DNA of 64,000 nt from assembly GCA_000149265.1 (NCBI GenBank), contig CH001992.1:289019-353018 (forward strand). The letters are read 5' to 3'. Both the position numbers and the translations under genes were made by a program. Positions 1-36,336 of this stretch are shown here, piece after piece. This DNA comes from Ciona savignyi. Lineage: Eukaryota > Chordata > Ascidiacea > Phlebobranchia > Cionidae. The stretch's first letter is position 1, and every line of letters starts with the position of its first letter. The notes under the pieces were generated by a model. It made no database searches and was not told the origin of the DNA. It saw nothing but the letters and a program-made list of their open reading frames with translations.

Positions 1-195
1 ATATAGTTATAGATATAGAGTAACAATTTAACTACTGGAAGTTTAAAGCCGAAACACTTTTAATAATTATAAACCATACTCATATTTTTTTATTATATTA
101 ACAAGCACACTTTAACAATATGCCATAATGCACATTTGTTTACTGCCTTACTATGTAGTAACTGCCTCTTCCCTGGTAATAAAAATAATTGTTAC

Positions 196-1216
196 CTGTG
201 ATCAGTTTCATTTTCAATATCTTCTATTGTTTGGGCAAGCACTTCATTTTGCTCTGACAAATCAGTGACGTACGAACGCATAATACGTATCTTCATCTGG
301 ATAAAATCCTTGAATAAATTATCGCAAACACTTCATATGTGGTTAAAAAGCATCAAGTGGATAATAATGCGATTTTCCATCCAATAATTCATGCCACACA
401 TTTACAAGTAGAGGACTACACAACTAACTAATAGCACTTGAACAATACCCGCTTATAGTTGAAGCACTGCTTCACTTGACCACTTAAAAGTTACACAATG
501 AAATTATCGACTATAGTTTATTTTTTCAATTGCAAAAATAAGCAGAAATAGTTTAAATGAATAAATAAATCTTTATAGGATGGTGTCGATGGCAAAAGTA
601 CAATATTCCATGAAACTATAATATGGTAGGATGGTATGCAAGGTTGTGTTTATTCTGTGGGTAGGACTGGGTACCCTATATGAAAGTCCTGAGAAGTCAA
701 AATACTGTGAGACATCACAGCCACTGGGTTGCTTACTTAAAGACCCATAAAGTCAATTGTTTTAAACTAGTAATCCTCTGGTGGACAACTCATTACCACT
801 GAGCAATTATCCCGATACAAAAATACAGCAATACGTTTACAATACAAACATATTTTACTACATAAAATTTTATACATTGAATATTAACTTATATATAAAT
901 ATATACCGTACTGAACTATACATATTTTACCCACCAGTGCCTACAATGTTATATATAAACATAAAATTTAACACCATATGATCTACTAAAAAATTGTTAC
1001 TTAGAGATGTAGGATCAATCATACAACAATCTTGGGTACTGTTAAGTTAACATTTAGAGGATGCTTATAGGAAATAACAAAAACCTTTAAGACATCTTCG
1101 GAATCAGCCACATCAGTATTCTCCAATCTGCTTAATTTCTCGGTGTAAAACCCTCGGAATTCTTGCATCAGTTGACGCATCTCCCATTTGCGCGAGTTGT
1201 GGTGGTCCAAATTCAT
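196..1216 (-). CDS. 5' end of an unrecognised coiled-coil protein gene (first two coding exons, partial)
   Basis: Exon 1 is 1085-1216 and starts at the ATG ending at 1216; its protein begins MNLDHHNSRKWEMRQLMQEF. The donor is AAG|GTTTTT, phase 0. Exon 2 is 196-296, behind a good acceptor (TTTTATCCAG); it begins MKIRIMRSYVTDLSEQNEVL and ends in phase 2 before GTAAC. The two exons join in frame. The product is charged, rich in Glu, Leu and Gln with heptad-like spacing, as in centrosomal, cytoskeletal or ciliary coiled-coil proteins. I do not recognise the family. The gene continues beyond the left edge. It starts 784 bases past the stop codon of the SLC49-like gene on the same strand. The start is the first in-frame ATG; upstream only a TTG is in frame. 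Confidence 0.6.
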
Positions 1217-1999
1217 TGTCAATTAGTATAAACAATATTACTGTTATTTTAACAGAATTCTTGTACTATGGTTAAGGTACCGTGTCAGTAATTGCCATAT
1301 CTGCTTTTTTAGGGATGTGGGTAATAATGATAATAAGTCTTTAAATCACACAAGGAAAACTATACATACTTATCATACCAATAACATTGTATACTGGCAT
1401 TACTTTACTAGCCAACTGTACAATGTAGGAACTAGGCAAACAAAATTGTTTAATATCACAAATTAATTAAGGATTCCTATGATAGCGCAATATAATTTGA
1501 CTAAATGAAAATTCTGGCATTTGTATTAAAAGAAGTCTTACCCAAATATGAAATGAACCTGTGCCAACTGCTTAATGGTGGTAATTATAACACAAATTCT
1601 GGTTCCACGCGTCCTTCTAATTGGCGTACTAGGCCTATTCAATATCAAAAGTGTACCTGATTTTAATCTTATGTGTACAAAGAAGTAGGCAACTCAAAAA
1701 AATCAGCTTATAATATTAAAAACACGAAGAGTGATATATCTATTTAAAAAATCTATCTGCCACTAGTTCATATAGGTACTGTTTAAGGGAAATAAAGGTA
1801 CAATATTGTAGTACCTCTACACTTTGCGTAGAAATTGGCTAGAATAATAAGACTGCAAAGTGTCCTTACAACTTTTAATCTTCTTGTTAACGTGCAGAAG
1901 TTACAAACCTCACTTGCGTTACGTTACGTCGAAATTATAATAAGTTTTTTAGTTTTTTTAAGTATATTTAGAATTGTAAAACAGCTGCATTTAAGCAGT

Positions 2000-4900
2000 T
2001 TAATGATAAGTCGTTTTAAAAATGAGCCTGGCAAACACGTACGGTACAGCCAACACGTTTTTGGTGCTTAGTTAAAAATCCCGCTATTGTTTTTATTCAT
2101 ACTTACTCAAGCGTGAAACATCACATCAATGCTCATAGAAATCTGCACATATGCAAGATCGCCGTAACAAATCTCAATTTTTTTCTATTTTATCTATATC
2201 TTAGTTAATCCAAATTATATTTTCATGTGTTTAGACCGATTTGTCTAAATTAAAAAAATGGAAGAACACACGAATACTATAGGATAAAATATGGTATTTA
2301 TGTTTATCCCCGTAAATGAAAAAACCAAGAACCGCGTTCTCACACGATCAATCGTCAAATCACCTCGCCCCCACCTTCGGGTTAGCGGAGCTATTGTAGT
2401 CTGTTGTATATGATTCACACGTTTCTTTAATTTATCGGTCTTAGGCTACGAACGTGGTGATTTCTATCCCGTAACCGATCGACGGTCTTAACCCTTTGAC
2501 GACGACGGAACTTTTGCAGTTTTTGGCACTTTTGAGTAAGGTTGCTTTAACCTTGTTTGCTGCGAATACTGTTGGACTTAGGGAAAAACAATCTATTACA
2601 AAGTTGTCCAGTAGATAATTTTCTACAAATTGGTATTTTTATTTTTTTTGATGACGTTGTAGTATTTGTAATGACGTCATAATTAGTAATTTTTACTCTA
2701 ATTACTCGTTACTGGTAGCTTGTAGAAGATAGTAATGTATTACAAAAGTGTTCAAAATGAAATTTCCTACAAAGTTACGTCTTTTATTTTTTGATGACGT
2801 CAACTAAGCTTGATGACGTCACATAAAACTGACAAATATGGCATTTCATCACCACAATTACTGTTGGCCTCGATCATGCTGGCAGTCTAATCGGCTGTAA
2901 TCTATTCCGAAGTTGCCATATTTCTTCCGAATATCAAATAATAATTGAAAAACAAAGTAAACAAAGGCGAAAAAATGAATAAATATCAATAGTAATTAGA
3001 AAAAAACCATGTACACATATGTTTATATAATATCGTTGAAAAATCGAAAATGACTGGAAAACTCGAAAACAAAGACGGCTACTGCTAGTTTTATTCTCAC
3101 AGCGACTGGTGTAACAATTTTAAGTCCCCAGAAGTCAAAAAAGCGATATTTTACCTAAAAGTTAACCTAGATACAAAAAATTTGAAGAAAAATGTTTGGA
3201 GCAATATTACTCAAAATTTTTAAATGGAAGGATTATGTTTTTATGCGTTATTTTGAAAGAGCTATTCAAATGCTTTCCCAAAAATATCAAAACTAGGAAA
3301 ATCCCCCAAGAAACGACTGAATTGTGCATTTTTTTTCGGGGACAAATCTGGGTTACAAATATGTAACCGTCGTCGTCTAAGGGTTAAGACTATACGGTTC
3401 TTACCAGCACAACTGCCTCGAATGACATTACCCTCGTCCAGGCCTACACTACGGAGCCAATGATATAAGTTCAATCCATATATAAAATAGCATTGGTTTA
3501 GTCGTTTGTATATGGTAATTGTAGTAAGTTGTTTATTAATAAAACACCGATGTAATCGCCTAATTTTCACAAAAGGTTTAATTAATGTCCCATTTTTTCT
3601 GCTGCAGTTCGTTTCATTTCGCCGTGGACTGTGCCTGAAACCAACAAAACGTTTACACCGATTTATCAAACTGCTTACCTGCAATTGATTCAACTTACAT
3701 ATCAATACATACCCAACAAAAAGAACTAAAGTGAAGTAGATATTCGATCCAAGCACAGACATATGTTTCATTATTTGGCGCATTATTGCAATGTGAATCA
3801 TGCTGAATGCCTTAAAAATAAGGAAAATTTGGATTACGTTGCAAAAAACATCAGCACATCTTTTTGAGGGATCTTACCATTTGCACAGTCATAATGACGC
3901 TTGTACTGTAACTTTCCGATATGGGGTAAGTCAACTCCGCAGCAATCTGACTCCCTGTGTTGCCGAAAGATGATAAGAAATACCTGAAATGCAAAGATAA
4001 TACTCTTTTTAGACCATATTAATTCGAGTTTAAAAATGTTTTGCCTCTTTTTAAAAGATTCATATAAAACAACAACAGTTAGGTGCTTTTATTAAGGACA
4101 CAACCAACTGGCAATCGACTGGTTTTGTATCGTTTCCTTTTGGTTGATGGTCTGTCGCGAGAGCTTTCCGGACAACAAGAATATAAGATAGCGCTCGCTG
4201 TATGGTAGTATTTAGCGGAACGTGTATGGGAAACAAATGTTTACGTAAAAATATAAGGTCGTGTTGCTGAATTGTTAACGCGCACGATACACATACCAAA
4301 GTATATAAAAAATGGTCTTAGCAAAGATCACATCATGGGTTCTAACTGAACCCGACACACACAAAAAGAAAAACAAGTTTTTTATAAAGCAAGCCGACGT
4401 GGCAGCAAGATCATATTGAGCATGGGTAAGAATGGACGAAAGAATTATTCAATTAGAGTGAGTGGACGGATAAAACATTTAACTGAGTAATGCAGCAGTT
4501 AATAATCGAAAAAATAGCAATAAGTTATTAGCATTATTATGATACAATCTTGACTGTTTGTTAACTACACAACCGACTATCTAGCGACCAGTTTCGCATC
4601 TGCAACCTTTCGATTGAAGGCGCACTTAACCGTTAGATCAACCGGTCGGACTTGAGCAAATGCTTTTGATTCTCTATTTTAAATATGATGATTGAACTTG
4701 CACATTACAAGTGGTCCAACTGAAAGGTAAATAAAACGACTACGTGGTTGCCCATCATCGCCATTTCTTCGTAGTTCGCCACACATTCGTGGTATTTTAT
4801 AGTTTCGTTAAATATAAGGAATTCTGCACGAATTACGAAATCTCTTCTAATGCCAGCATTATTTACTAGATGAGTGATTCGTAAGTAGGAAGTTTTAATT

Positions 4901-7900
4901 AATTATATGCCCAATGCCGATTTAAAATCACGATTACAAAAAAATACGGTCCAACAAAAGTTATACCCTGCGAACTTACCCTAAAAAGGCTGATGTTGTC
5001 CAAAGTGACCAAGTGTTACTGCTGTTAATAGACAATGTAAAGAGAATCGCTGAAACCACGCACATAAAGTTTTCTATCTTGATCAGCAATCTGCAATGCC
5101 CAAAGGTACATTGGTATTGACGTAAGATATTATACCATATAACACAAGTAATTTTTTTATGAAAGTAAAATATCTTAACATACAAAACTATCATAGCACT
5201 TTTGTTATGGCAGTAAAGTATCACAGTTTTCTTTATCACACGATATTTATGTCCTGCTGGTTAATTACGCAAAGCGAATCGAAGCGCATGGCCAAAGCTG
5301 GCGGGATCAAAACAAGCCGCCAATCAATGGGCGGTGCTAAGTTGCCTTAACTATGCGGTTTAGTTAGTAAATCAAAAACGTGGAAACATCTCCTTTATTT
5401 TTAACACACTGCAATAGCTCCAGTAACCCAGCGGTTAATTTGTGATTTGTCGATTGCCCGAGTTATAAACGAGCCCCGCATTTTTCATCCAGAAGATCAA
5501 AACGAGTTAATTTTTTTACTTACAAGAAAGCTTTGGTCCGATCCAAGATAAAACCAGATATCACCATTCCCACGGAGCCAATAAATATCATTGATGCCCC
5601 AATTTCTCCTGCAGTAGTGTCCGACACTTTCTAAAAGATTTAGTTTTATCCAACAGTCCCATGATAGGACAGGTCATTCATGCTTATCACAGTGAATAAG
5701 AAAACACACTATAGGCGTTAACACACAGGAAGACAGATCACATCGCCACCACTAACTCGCGCCCACCATCATATTTCTGTAATATCCCGTTTGAAACTAA
5801 AATCAGGGGATAAAAGGAGGAAAAGGGGACACAGCATACTAAAACTATGAAAACTATGTTAGCCCTGCCTCAAATGCTTATTTTAACCCCAGAACTCAAG
5901 CTAGCTGTCAGCCTAGCACTTTACACTAACCTAAATGTAATAATCTTTATTCTAGGGTGCAATATCCCTCCTTTTCTACTTGGCTCTGTTTAGTCCCTTC
6001 CCTGACCGCGCTAAAATAACACTAAGTTAGCAACTTCAGAGAATAATTGTACATAACTAAAAAGAAAAATGATGAATTACTGTAATATATATTGTTTCCT
6101 AAACTATCAGAACCTACTCTAACCGGGTTTAATTTAAAATCACCAACACTATGTATTCTTACCGGATGAGTTTTCAATATATCCGGACCAATGAACGTTG
6201 TTATTGCATTAAACGCAGCAGCATTTAAACCTGAAGAGTAAAACAAATGTTAATCCAAAGTCAGTATTTTAATGTGAGTAGTACATGATAGAATATTCAT
6301 TACTCTTACCGTAGGAAAACGCCACCTTTATGAATTGGCAATCTTTTAGTAGAATTTTTAAAGCATTAATATACGTTATCTTATCTTCGTCATCAGAGAT
6401 TAGAGCTTGCGATAAACTTGGCGGCAATGGAGGTTTTGCGGGAAATACTGAAATCATTTTGGGGGTTATGGGAGGGAGGGTGAATATAATCAACAATTTT
6501 TAAATTAGTATACGCTATGTGTACTTTGAGACATCATACTCTACTGGGTTGGTGTTTCGCCTTTCAGCTTAAAGGTCGTTGGAATAAATCAAGTTAGTCG
6601 GCTGTGACATTATGCAAAAGAGAGACACTTAGTGGACTTTTCCTTAATCTCGTGGCTTTAATGGGTTAAACTGTAACATACCTAAAGGCCCAAAAAGGAC
6701 AGTACACAAAAAGGACAATATGTCCCAATAAAGGACAATACACAACTTTTCTTTACAAGTTATCAAACGGTAACCCTGGATAAATCCATTAACGTATTTT
6801 ATTCACCATCCAAGCTAGAAATGACGTACTTATCCATTATTTTATTCATAAACTTAAACGACTTACGTGATACAGAAAGCAGGGCAAGAATTGCAGAATA
6901 TATAGTTAAGAAAGAAAACATTATGAATAGTCTGTGCTTCAAAAAATTCATATCGGTGGACGGTGGTACGATAACTGGCGACACCATAAGGGCCATTCCG
7001 TTACCCAACTGCAAATAAAACATAAAAGTGGTTAAGAGTAGTGTTCATTCCAGATTACCAAATAATAAATCACAGTTATCTGGTAGTTACGATTACGGCA
7101 ACGCGTAATGTAATAATCTATTTTGTGGCGACTAAACTTAATTGTATTGGTAACGTTATGTTTAATTTATACAGTACCCTTAGCTAGGCTAGCCGTGTGA
7201 ATGAAATGAGTTAATAATTATAATTTATTTTTTAAAGTGTCTGGATTTGTTTATTCATTTTTGTCCAAGCAAATGATGGCAAACCAAGCAAATCACGGAA
7301 AGGGAACAGGAAAAGACATTATACAATTCGATATCTTTATCGGTGATGTTTACCATTCTGCCAAATGGCGGCCTATTACAACGACCCCAGTGTTATCATT
7401 ATCTACAGTCGAGACGAAAGTCATTCAACGAATTGCTAGAAATTGTCCGTCTCGTGAACATAACAGTACGGTCGTGTGGCCAAACGTTTAACGCGACCTA
7501 TACATATAATGCAACACAAACAGTATCAGCTACTAGAGTCTCCCATAGGTTTGAAACTAAGCCCAGTAAAAAAGTGCGCACTACCTCGGCAATGCAACAA
7601 ACCTGATAGCAAAAGAGCAAGACGCCACTGGCTGTTGCAGCTCGCTCAGGTTCAAACCATGTTACTGAAAACCAAACAGGACTGGACATTAGAAACACCT
7701 GAAATGTAAAATTTGTCGTGTAACTTGTATTGGGATAGTTTGATGTCACCAAACCTGTGCGACCCCGTTCAACATCTGCCCAAGCGCTGCGACCCAGAGT
7801 AGATATCTCCGGAACGTTGCGACAAAGCAAAGTGATTCTCCAGTTAACATGGTGACTGGGAAAACACAGGCGAGATAACTTATACACTCATACGGAAAAT

Positions 7901-8629
7901 ACATAGAAACAAAGACCCCCGGCCATTGTCAACCTGTAGCAGCGACGACTGTCCAACGCAACCCGATTCTTTTCATCAACCACATTGCAGGAACGGAAAG
8001 AACGACAAACGCGATGTAATAGAGTTGAGTCAGCAAATCAAATACAGTAGCAGACACCTATTTTAAGGTAATTGGATTGTAAAATTCGATTAATGTTGGG
8101 TGGATAGCAGAATTACTTTGTAATATGTTCTTATGCTTGTTTGCAATCCTGAGTATTGGATGTTTTGAAACCCGTTCAACGTAAAAGCACATGCCAGCAG
8201 TAGCAACAGTCCCCAACGTCGCTTGTACAATTTAGTTTGCAAAGGTTCAGCAAATACCGGGTCTCGTCTAACAAAATGTAACTGAAGTTTTAATGCATCA
8301 GGTTATATCCGAACTATGTTAAAAAACGGATAAAAAACTAAAAGGAGGGAAAGAGGAAAACTGTAAACTGAAATTAAAATTATGGCATTAGAGTGAGTGT
8401 TTAAGTTGCGGTTGCAGTTGGGAATAGTTCTGAGATTAAGCTTATTGTTTAGGGCAGAGTGTTGACCTAATAAAACGCCTCTAAAACAAGGGTCTTTTCT
8501 AATGAAGTGTTATTTTACCTATTTACTTGTCATTGTCACTTACTGATATTCGAATTCTTCTGGGGGTAAAAGCAAATCTATCTCATTAATCTCTTCATCG
8601 CTTATATTCCGAAGTTTCTCGTCCGGCAT
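2000..8629 (-). CDS. SLC49/FLVCR-like major facilitator transporter, 13 exons, complete
   Basis: Coding exons (minus strand, 5' to 3'): 8544-8629, 8117-8267, 7934-8057, 7755-7855, 7603-7698, 6867-7008, 6310-6447, 6163-6230, 5524-5630, 4980-5090, 3878-3983, 3713-3810, 2000-2027. All join in phase to 1356 nt (451 aa plus stop). The order of motifs follows the FLVCR (feline leukaemia virus subgroup C receptor-related) proteins. A cytoplasmic acidic N-terminus ends in KRRWGLLLL at about residue 44, and TM1 contains GFQNIQYSG. Then come WLMKRIGLRW, WFEPERAATASG, the loop KPPLPPSLSQA, SYGLNAAAF, GMVISGFILDRTKAF and AAELTYPISESYS, the last matching the ELTYP-E signature of the family. Known family members carry choline, ethanolamine or haem-related substrates across the plasma or mitochondrial membrane; the substrate here cannot be read from sequence. 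Length is a little under vertebrate FLVCR (about 525-555 aa), mainly at the two tails. The last 28-nt exon (9 codons with stop) is the weakest part of the model. FLVCR is favoured over MFSD7 or DIRC2 by the TM1 FQxIQY motif. Confidence 0.82.
2276..2487 (-). repeat. tRNA-derived SINE family 1, 3' portion
   Basis: This is the minus orientation of the element whose fullest copy is at 54909-55200. It begins with the reversed tail (AGGATAAAAT), then TTTATCCCCGT, then the body with ATCGTCAAATCACCTCGC and GGAGCTATTGTAGT. It ends at the MITE insertion point, so the two elements abut. Confidence 0.65.
2488..3387. mobile_element. piggyBac-like MITE, copy 1 (892 bp, TTAA-flanked)
   Basis: TTAA at 2488-2491 and 3384-3387 flank an element that starts CCCTTTGACGACGACGG and ends CCGTCGTCGTCTAAGGG, an imperfect terminal inverted repeat of about 17 bp. 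A second copy with the same ends lies at 35439-36336. There is no long open frame, so it is non-autonomous. TTAA target sites with CCC/GGG ends are typical of the piggyBac superfamily. It sits in the last intron of the SLC49-like gene, directly beside a SINE. Confidence 0.75.
5812..5975. repeat. small dispersed repeat with AAAAGGAGG / CCTCCTTTT ends, copy 1
   Basis: Inverted ends AAAAGGAGG (5812-5820) and CCTCCTTTT (5967-5975). The interior CTAAAACTATGAAAACTA and CCCTGCCTCAAA align with the reverse complement of 42581-42753. It lies in an intron of the SLC49-like gene. MITE-like, superfamily unknown. Confidence 0.55.
8340..8465. repeat. small AAAAGGAGG repeat, copy 2
   Basis: Begins AAAAGGAGGGAAAGAGG. 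In reverse complement it shows CTGCCCTAAACA, AACTTAAACACT and ATTTTAATTTCAGTTT at the spacing seen in the 42.6-kb copy. The far end is poorly defined. It lies in the first intron of the SLC49-like gene. Confidence 0.4.
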
Positions 8630-9204
8630 ATTTTGATATTCAACAAACGATTTGACTTTACGCCATAAAGCTTATTAGAATTAAACCAGTTTATCCTAAC
8701 CTCAACCACTGTTAGTCCATATGTTATATAAATATCAAACCGATTATTTAAAGAAATAGTATAGCCTAACTGCAGCTGCGCTTAGCTTATAGGTTTTCCA
8801 GTAAGTTTTCTACTAGTGCATCATATTAAACACTAATGAGTAGGAATGCACTATAATATAAGGGAGAGGAAGTTGTTGGAATGTCCGGCTGTGCATGGGC
8901 AATAGAAGCAAAGCAATAACTACTGTCGGTTGTTTTGATGTACTATTTCATACAAGGACGAACATAAGATACGATAACGACTGATTAAACCTGTTAATCC
9001 ACTGAAATTACAAAAGTTTTGACATTCGTTACGTTTATTGAAACGAAACAGCACTATTAAGACTCGGTGCAAACACGAATAAATGAAAATAATCGTTCGG
9101 GCGAACCGGTCTTGTCCGGTTTGTGTTCGATTGTCAGCAACTGGAGAGGATCATCGTGCTGAAGAACTGTCTTCGCATTTTATATAGTTCCAGATTGAAC
9201 TGCT

Positions 9205-32468
<23,264 letters not shown>

Positions 32469-35438
32469 TTCCAATAATCAATGTAATTTCAGGTAATCTC
32501 GTGGAGCCGCAACTTTATTTACCCCTGATTGCTTCAGTAAATCAAAGTTGTATTTTATTGACGAGGAAATGTTAACAACCTGAACTTATTTCTTCTTCCC
32601 TGAAATGCATACATGACTGCGGGTTACAATAAATTATATCAACAGAAGGATTGTTTGGGCAATTAAAAGACAACAGTGTGCTGGTAAATGCCATTTTTAA
32701 CTCATATACTAATTCTGACTTTCCTAAACAAGGTCCAAATCGGGTTAGTGTATTAAGTTACTCGTAAAGCTGTCACCTCGACTTTATTGCACTTATTTAA
32801 CGAATTCCATCCATGTCAAATACTAGACAATGAGAATTAAACACGTGTAGTGTTCCACGATTGTAATTTCGCATTTCACACACACGTTATCGCCTGTAAG
32901 CGCTCTTCTGACCATTTTCCCTGCAACATGTTGTTCTTCAACTTTGTCTGAAGATGTGTACGTTTAACGCGAGAAACAGAACAAGCTGTTCCATCACCAT
33001 TGTCCCAAGCGTGGTGTGCAAGCAGCAAGTGATCTTAGATCGATAAGCTTATGAAAAATGCATAACTTGATCGACTGATGCACCTTCCTATGCATATTTC
33101 AATGAGGACCGCACACAATTTCGCATATCATCGTAAACCGCGCTATTAATTATGCAGAGCATTGCAATAACAGCACAGAATAATATGTATAGAGCGTTGC
33201 ACTACCGGCATTGCATAATATATATTTGATTATAGATGGCGTATAACCAATTAAGACCTCTATGAACGGGCGGATGTGACGAGTGGTACCCTCCATGAGT
33301 CATTGTTTTTAAACGAGTGTTTTGCTGAGTAACAATGGTGGTGATTCCCCAATGTTTGTTTGGCTGAAAGCAGCATGTGCTAGGCTGCGCGCCGGTGTTC
33401 TCGTTTAGCTGTAAAGTTTTGTAATCGTGGAGCAGTGCTTTGTGCAATAAAGGTGTTGAATGTGCATCTGCTAGCTGTTTTGTTGGAAAAAAGTTGCCGA
33501 TGTACGAAGGGGTATGGGCTCAAAATTTTTAAACAAAATTTTGTAGGGTTTTGAGTTTAGGTTGCAGATCCAAGCTTCAATTTTAAACTGTGAAAAAATC
33601 TAAGACTTCCTATGTCAGGATTTTGAGTGACAGTCGTTTTTGTGAGGTCAGTTTGCATTGGAGAGATAGGGAAAATAATTAGTTGAACGCCTCCTATAAC
33701 ATTAACCGGGTCAGGGAACTTAAGAAATATTTTGATGAAACTAGAATAACAAAGACAACAAAGCCTTAAACTTGGTTTGGTTAAATAAGCTCATATACTC
33801 TCTCTATATACCCTGTATATAGTGATTAAATACTCCACTTTGTATGCATGCCGTATTTAAAAATGCTTATACGTGTACGCTTTATTTAGATAAAAGTTTA
33901 TAATAAGTAAGAAGTATGGCTTCCTATATCCCCTTTACAGCTGCTTGTTATAGCAGCAAAGAGGTGTAATTGTGGGATGTCGTCTGCGCGCCATGCTCTA
34001 CAGATGTTATAAAACGTCGGAAAAGGTGAAAATACATTGTACGTATACAACCACACTAACTCGCCGTAATTCGATTATTTTACAAATATTATATGTGGAT
34101 TTATTGCAAGGAACGCTTACAGGCCATGTTCCAAAGATAAATATTAGAAAACGTTGCATCCACCACAATATTTCAGATTGCTCTCGCGAGGTTTGGAGGA
34201 TTAACCGACTTAATTCGCCGTCAGCGATTCTTAAATATTTTCGCAGAATCAAACAAGAAGAAATTGAATTGTTTTTATCAACAAACGTTTCATAACATTC
34301 ACTAAACAAGTAACCTCTGGGATTAAGTATTCGTGGGTCAAGTATAAGCAATTTGTAATATCGGATTATATTATTGTGTTTTTATTGGAAAATAATTTCT
34401 CGCTTGACATTTGACATTAATGATTTCTAAGCGATTTACCGCTGTTACTGGAATGTATAAATTAGTTAAAGCAAGTTGTTTACTGCTGAAAAAATATTTC
34501 CAGAAACCAATGAGATGCTGTTGCATTTTTCCAAAATTATCCTTTAAACGTGACTCACTTTTACGATCAACTAAAAATTGATCGTTTTAAACCACGCTCC
34601 CTCTCGCCAGTTATGGCAGAGCACAACCAGACTGTTTTGTTAGAATTGTTTAAGTTAATTGATTTGTCAATTCACCAAAGCGGACTCCAGGGACAAACGG
34701 TGATTACTTGCTTTGTTTCTATCTTTTCTGCAACCACAAATGAACTTTATCCTATTAGATCGAGGTAATTACTTTATTTCAGAGGCAATTGAAACATTGC
34801 TACACAGAGAGCGATTTAACTCAATTTTTATTGAGGTTTGCGTCATTTTAATGCGGTTGCTACATATCTTAAATGAATGTCGGATATCAGTGTAATTAAG
34901 TTTGCTTGCAATAGCTGCAGGACAGACTAGTTCACCCATCCGCTGCTACTTAGTATGAATGAGGTAGTTATTTAGTAATTACTGGTTTGGCACGATGGTA
35001 ATTACACACGGGCTAATTTTATGATATAAAGCAATTTTAAAACAAAACAAATTGAACGAAAAATATGATTAAAGCCGATAGAAAAAATGTAATATTCCCA
35101 TCCACTTTACAAAATAAGTAAACAAATACAAAAACAGTATTATTTAACCAGATGACACCGAAAAAACAAAGGATTGAGCAGGTGCAAACCTAAAAATAAT
35201 TAAATATTAAGTGCAATTAAAAAACATCTAATTATGAAAAAATTATGGCCATTATTGTGAGGTAGATGCAGAAAAAAATAATTCTTGGGGTTGTTTTAAG
35301 GGGAAAACCAACACAGATTTTTTGTTAGATATGATAAGTATTATTTTCCTAAAACGTTAATATATAGGGTACGGGAAAGTTGAATTTACAGTCAACGTGA
35401 ACACACATGGCCCGTACAGAAGTTAAAGTATGAACATG
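32469..35438. other. intergenic region upstream of delphilin
   Basis: Apart from the repeat at 33235-33480 I see no gene. The open frames at 33972-34295 (+) and 34007-34351 (-) overlap on opposite strands, lack splice support and match no family. The delphilin promoter and 5' UTR should lie at its left end; no clear TATA box was identified. Confidence 0.5.
33235..33480 (+). repeat. dispersed ~250-bp repeat, copy 1
   Basis: Shares long exact blocks with 49815-50075: ATAACCAATTAAGACCTCT, TTTGCTGAGTAACAATGG, GATTCCCCAATGTTTGTTTG, GTAAAGTTTTGTAA and GTGTTGAATGTGCATCT. Contains AATAAA near its end. No coding potential shared between copies. Confidence 0.7.
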
Positions 35439-36336
35439 TTAACCCTTTCACCACGACGGAACTTTTGCCGTTTTTGGCACTTTTGAGTAAGGTTGCTCTT
35501 GACCTGTGTTTGCTGCGAATACTGTTGGACTTGGGGAAAAATAATCTATTACAAAGTTGTCCAGTATATAATTTTCTACAAATTAGTATTTTTATTTTTT
35601 TGATGACGTCGTAGAATTTGTAATGACGTCATAATCAATACTTCATACTCTAATTACTCGTTACTGGTAGCTTATAGAAGATAGTAATGTATTACAAAGT
35701 TGTTCAAAATGGAATTTCCTACAAAGTTACGTCGTTTATTTTTTGATGACGTCAACTAAGCGTGATGACGTCACACATGACTGACAAATATGGCATTTCA
35801 TCACCAGAATCACTGTCGGCCTCGATCATGCTGGCTGCCTGATCGGCTGTAAACTACCGCGAAGTTGCCATATTTCTTCTGAGTATCATATAATAATTGA
35901 ATAACAAACAAAACAAAGACGAAAAAATGAATAAATATCAATAGTAATTAGCGAAAGTCATATTAACATATGTATACATATATTGTTGAAAGATCGAAAA
36001 TGACTGGTAAAAGCAAAAACAAAGATGGCTACTGCTAGTTTTATTCTCACAGCAACTAGTGTAACAGTTTTAACTCCCCAGAACACAAAAAAGCGATTGT
36101 TTACCTAAAAGTTAAACTAGATACAAAAATTTTTAAGAAAAATGTTTGGAGCAATATTACTCAAAAAATTTAAATGTAAAGGTTATGTTTTTATGCGTTA
36201 TTTCGAAAGATCTATTCAAATGCTTTCCAAAAATATATAAACTAGAAAAATCCCCCAAGAAACGACTGAATTGTGCATTTTTTTTCGGGGACACTTCTAG
36301 GTTACAAATATGTAACCGTCGTGGTCTAAGGGTTAA
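35439..36336. mobile_element. piggyBac-like MITE, copy 2 (890 bp, TTAA-flanked)
   Basis: TTAA at 35439-35442 and 36333-36336. The ends are CCCTTTCACCACGACGG and CCGTCGTGGTCTAAGGG. It is collinear with the copy at 2488-3387 over its whole length with scattered substitutions and short indels. Open frames in it are not conserved between copies. It lies in the intergenic region upstream of delphilin. A 19-base direct repeat (about 35422-35440 and 36333-36351) brackets it. Confidence 0.75.

Noticed and set aside
3262..3801. 179-codon open frame on the minus strand
   Set aside because: It reads from a real exon of the SLC49-like gene (3713-3810) through its intron into the MITE; it is not a separate protein.
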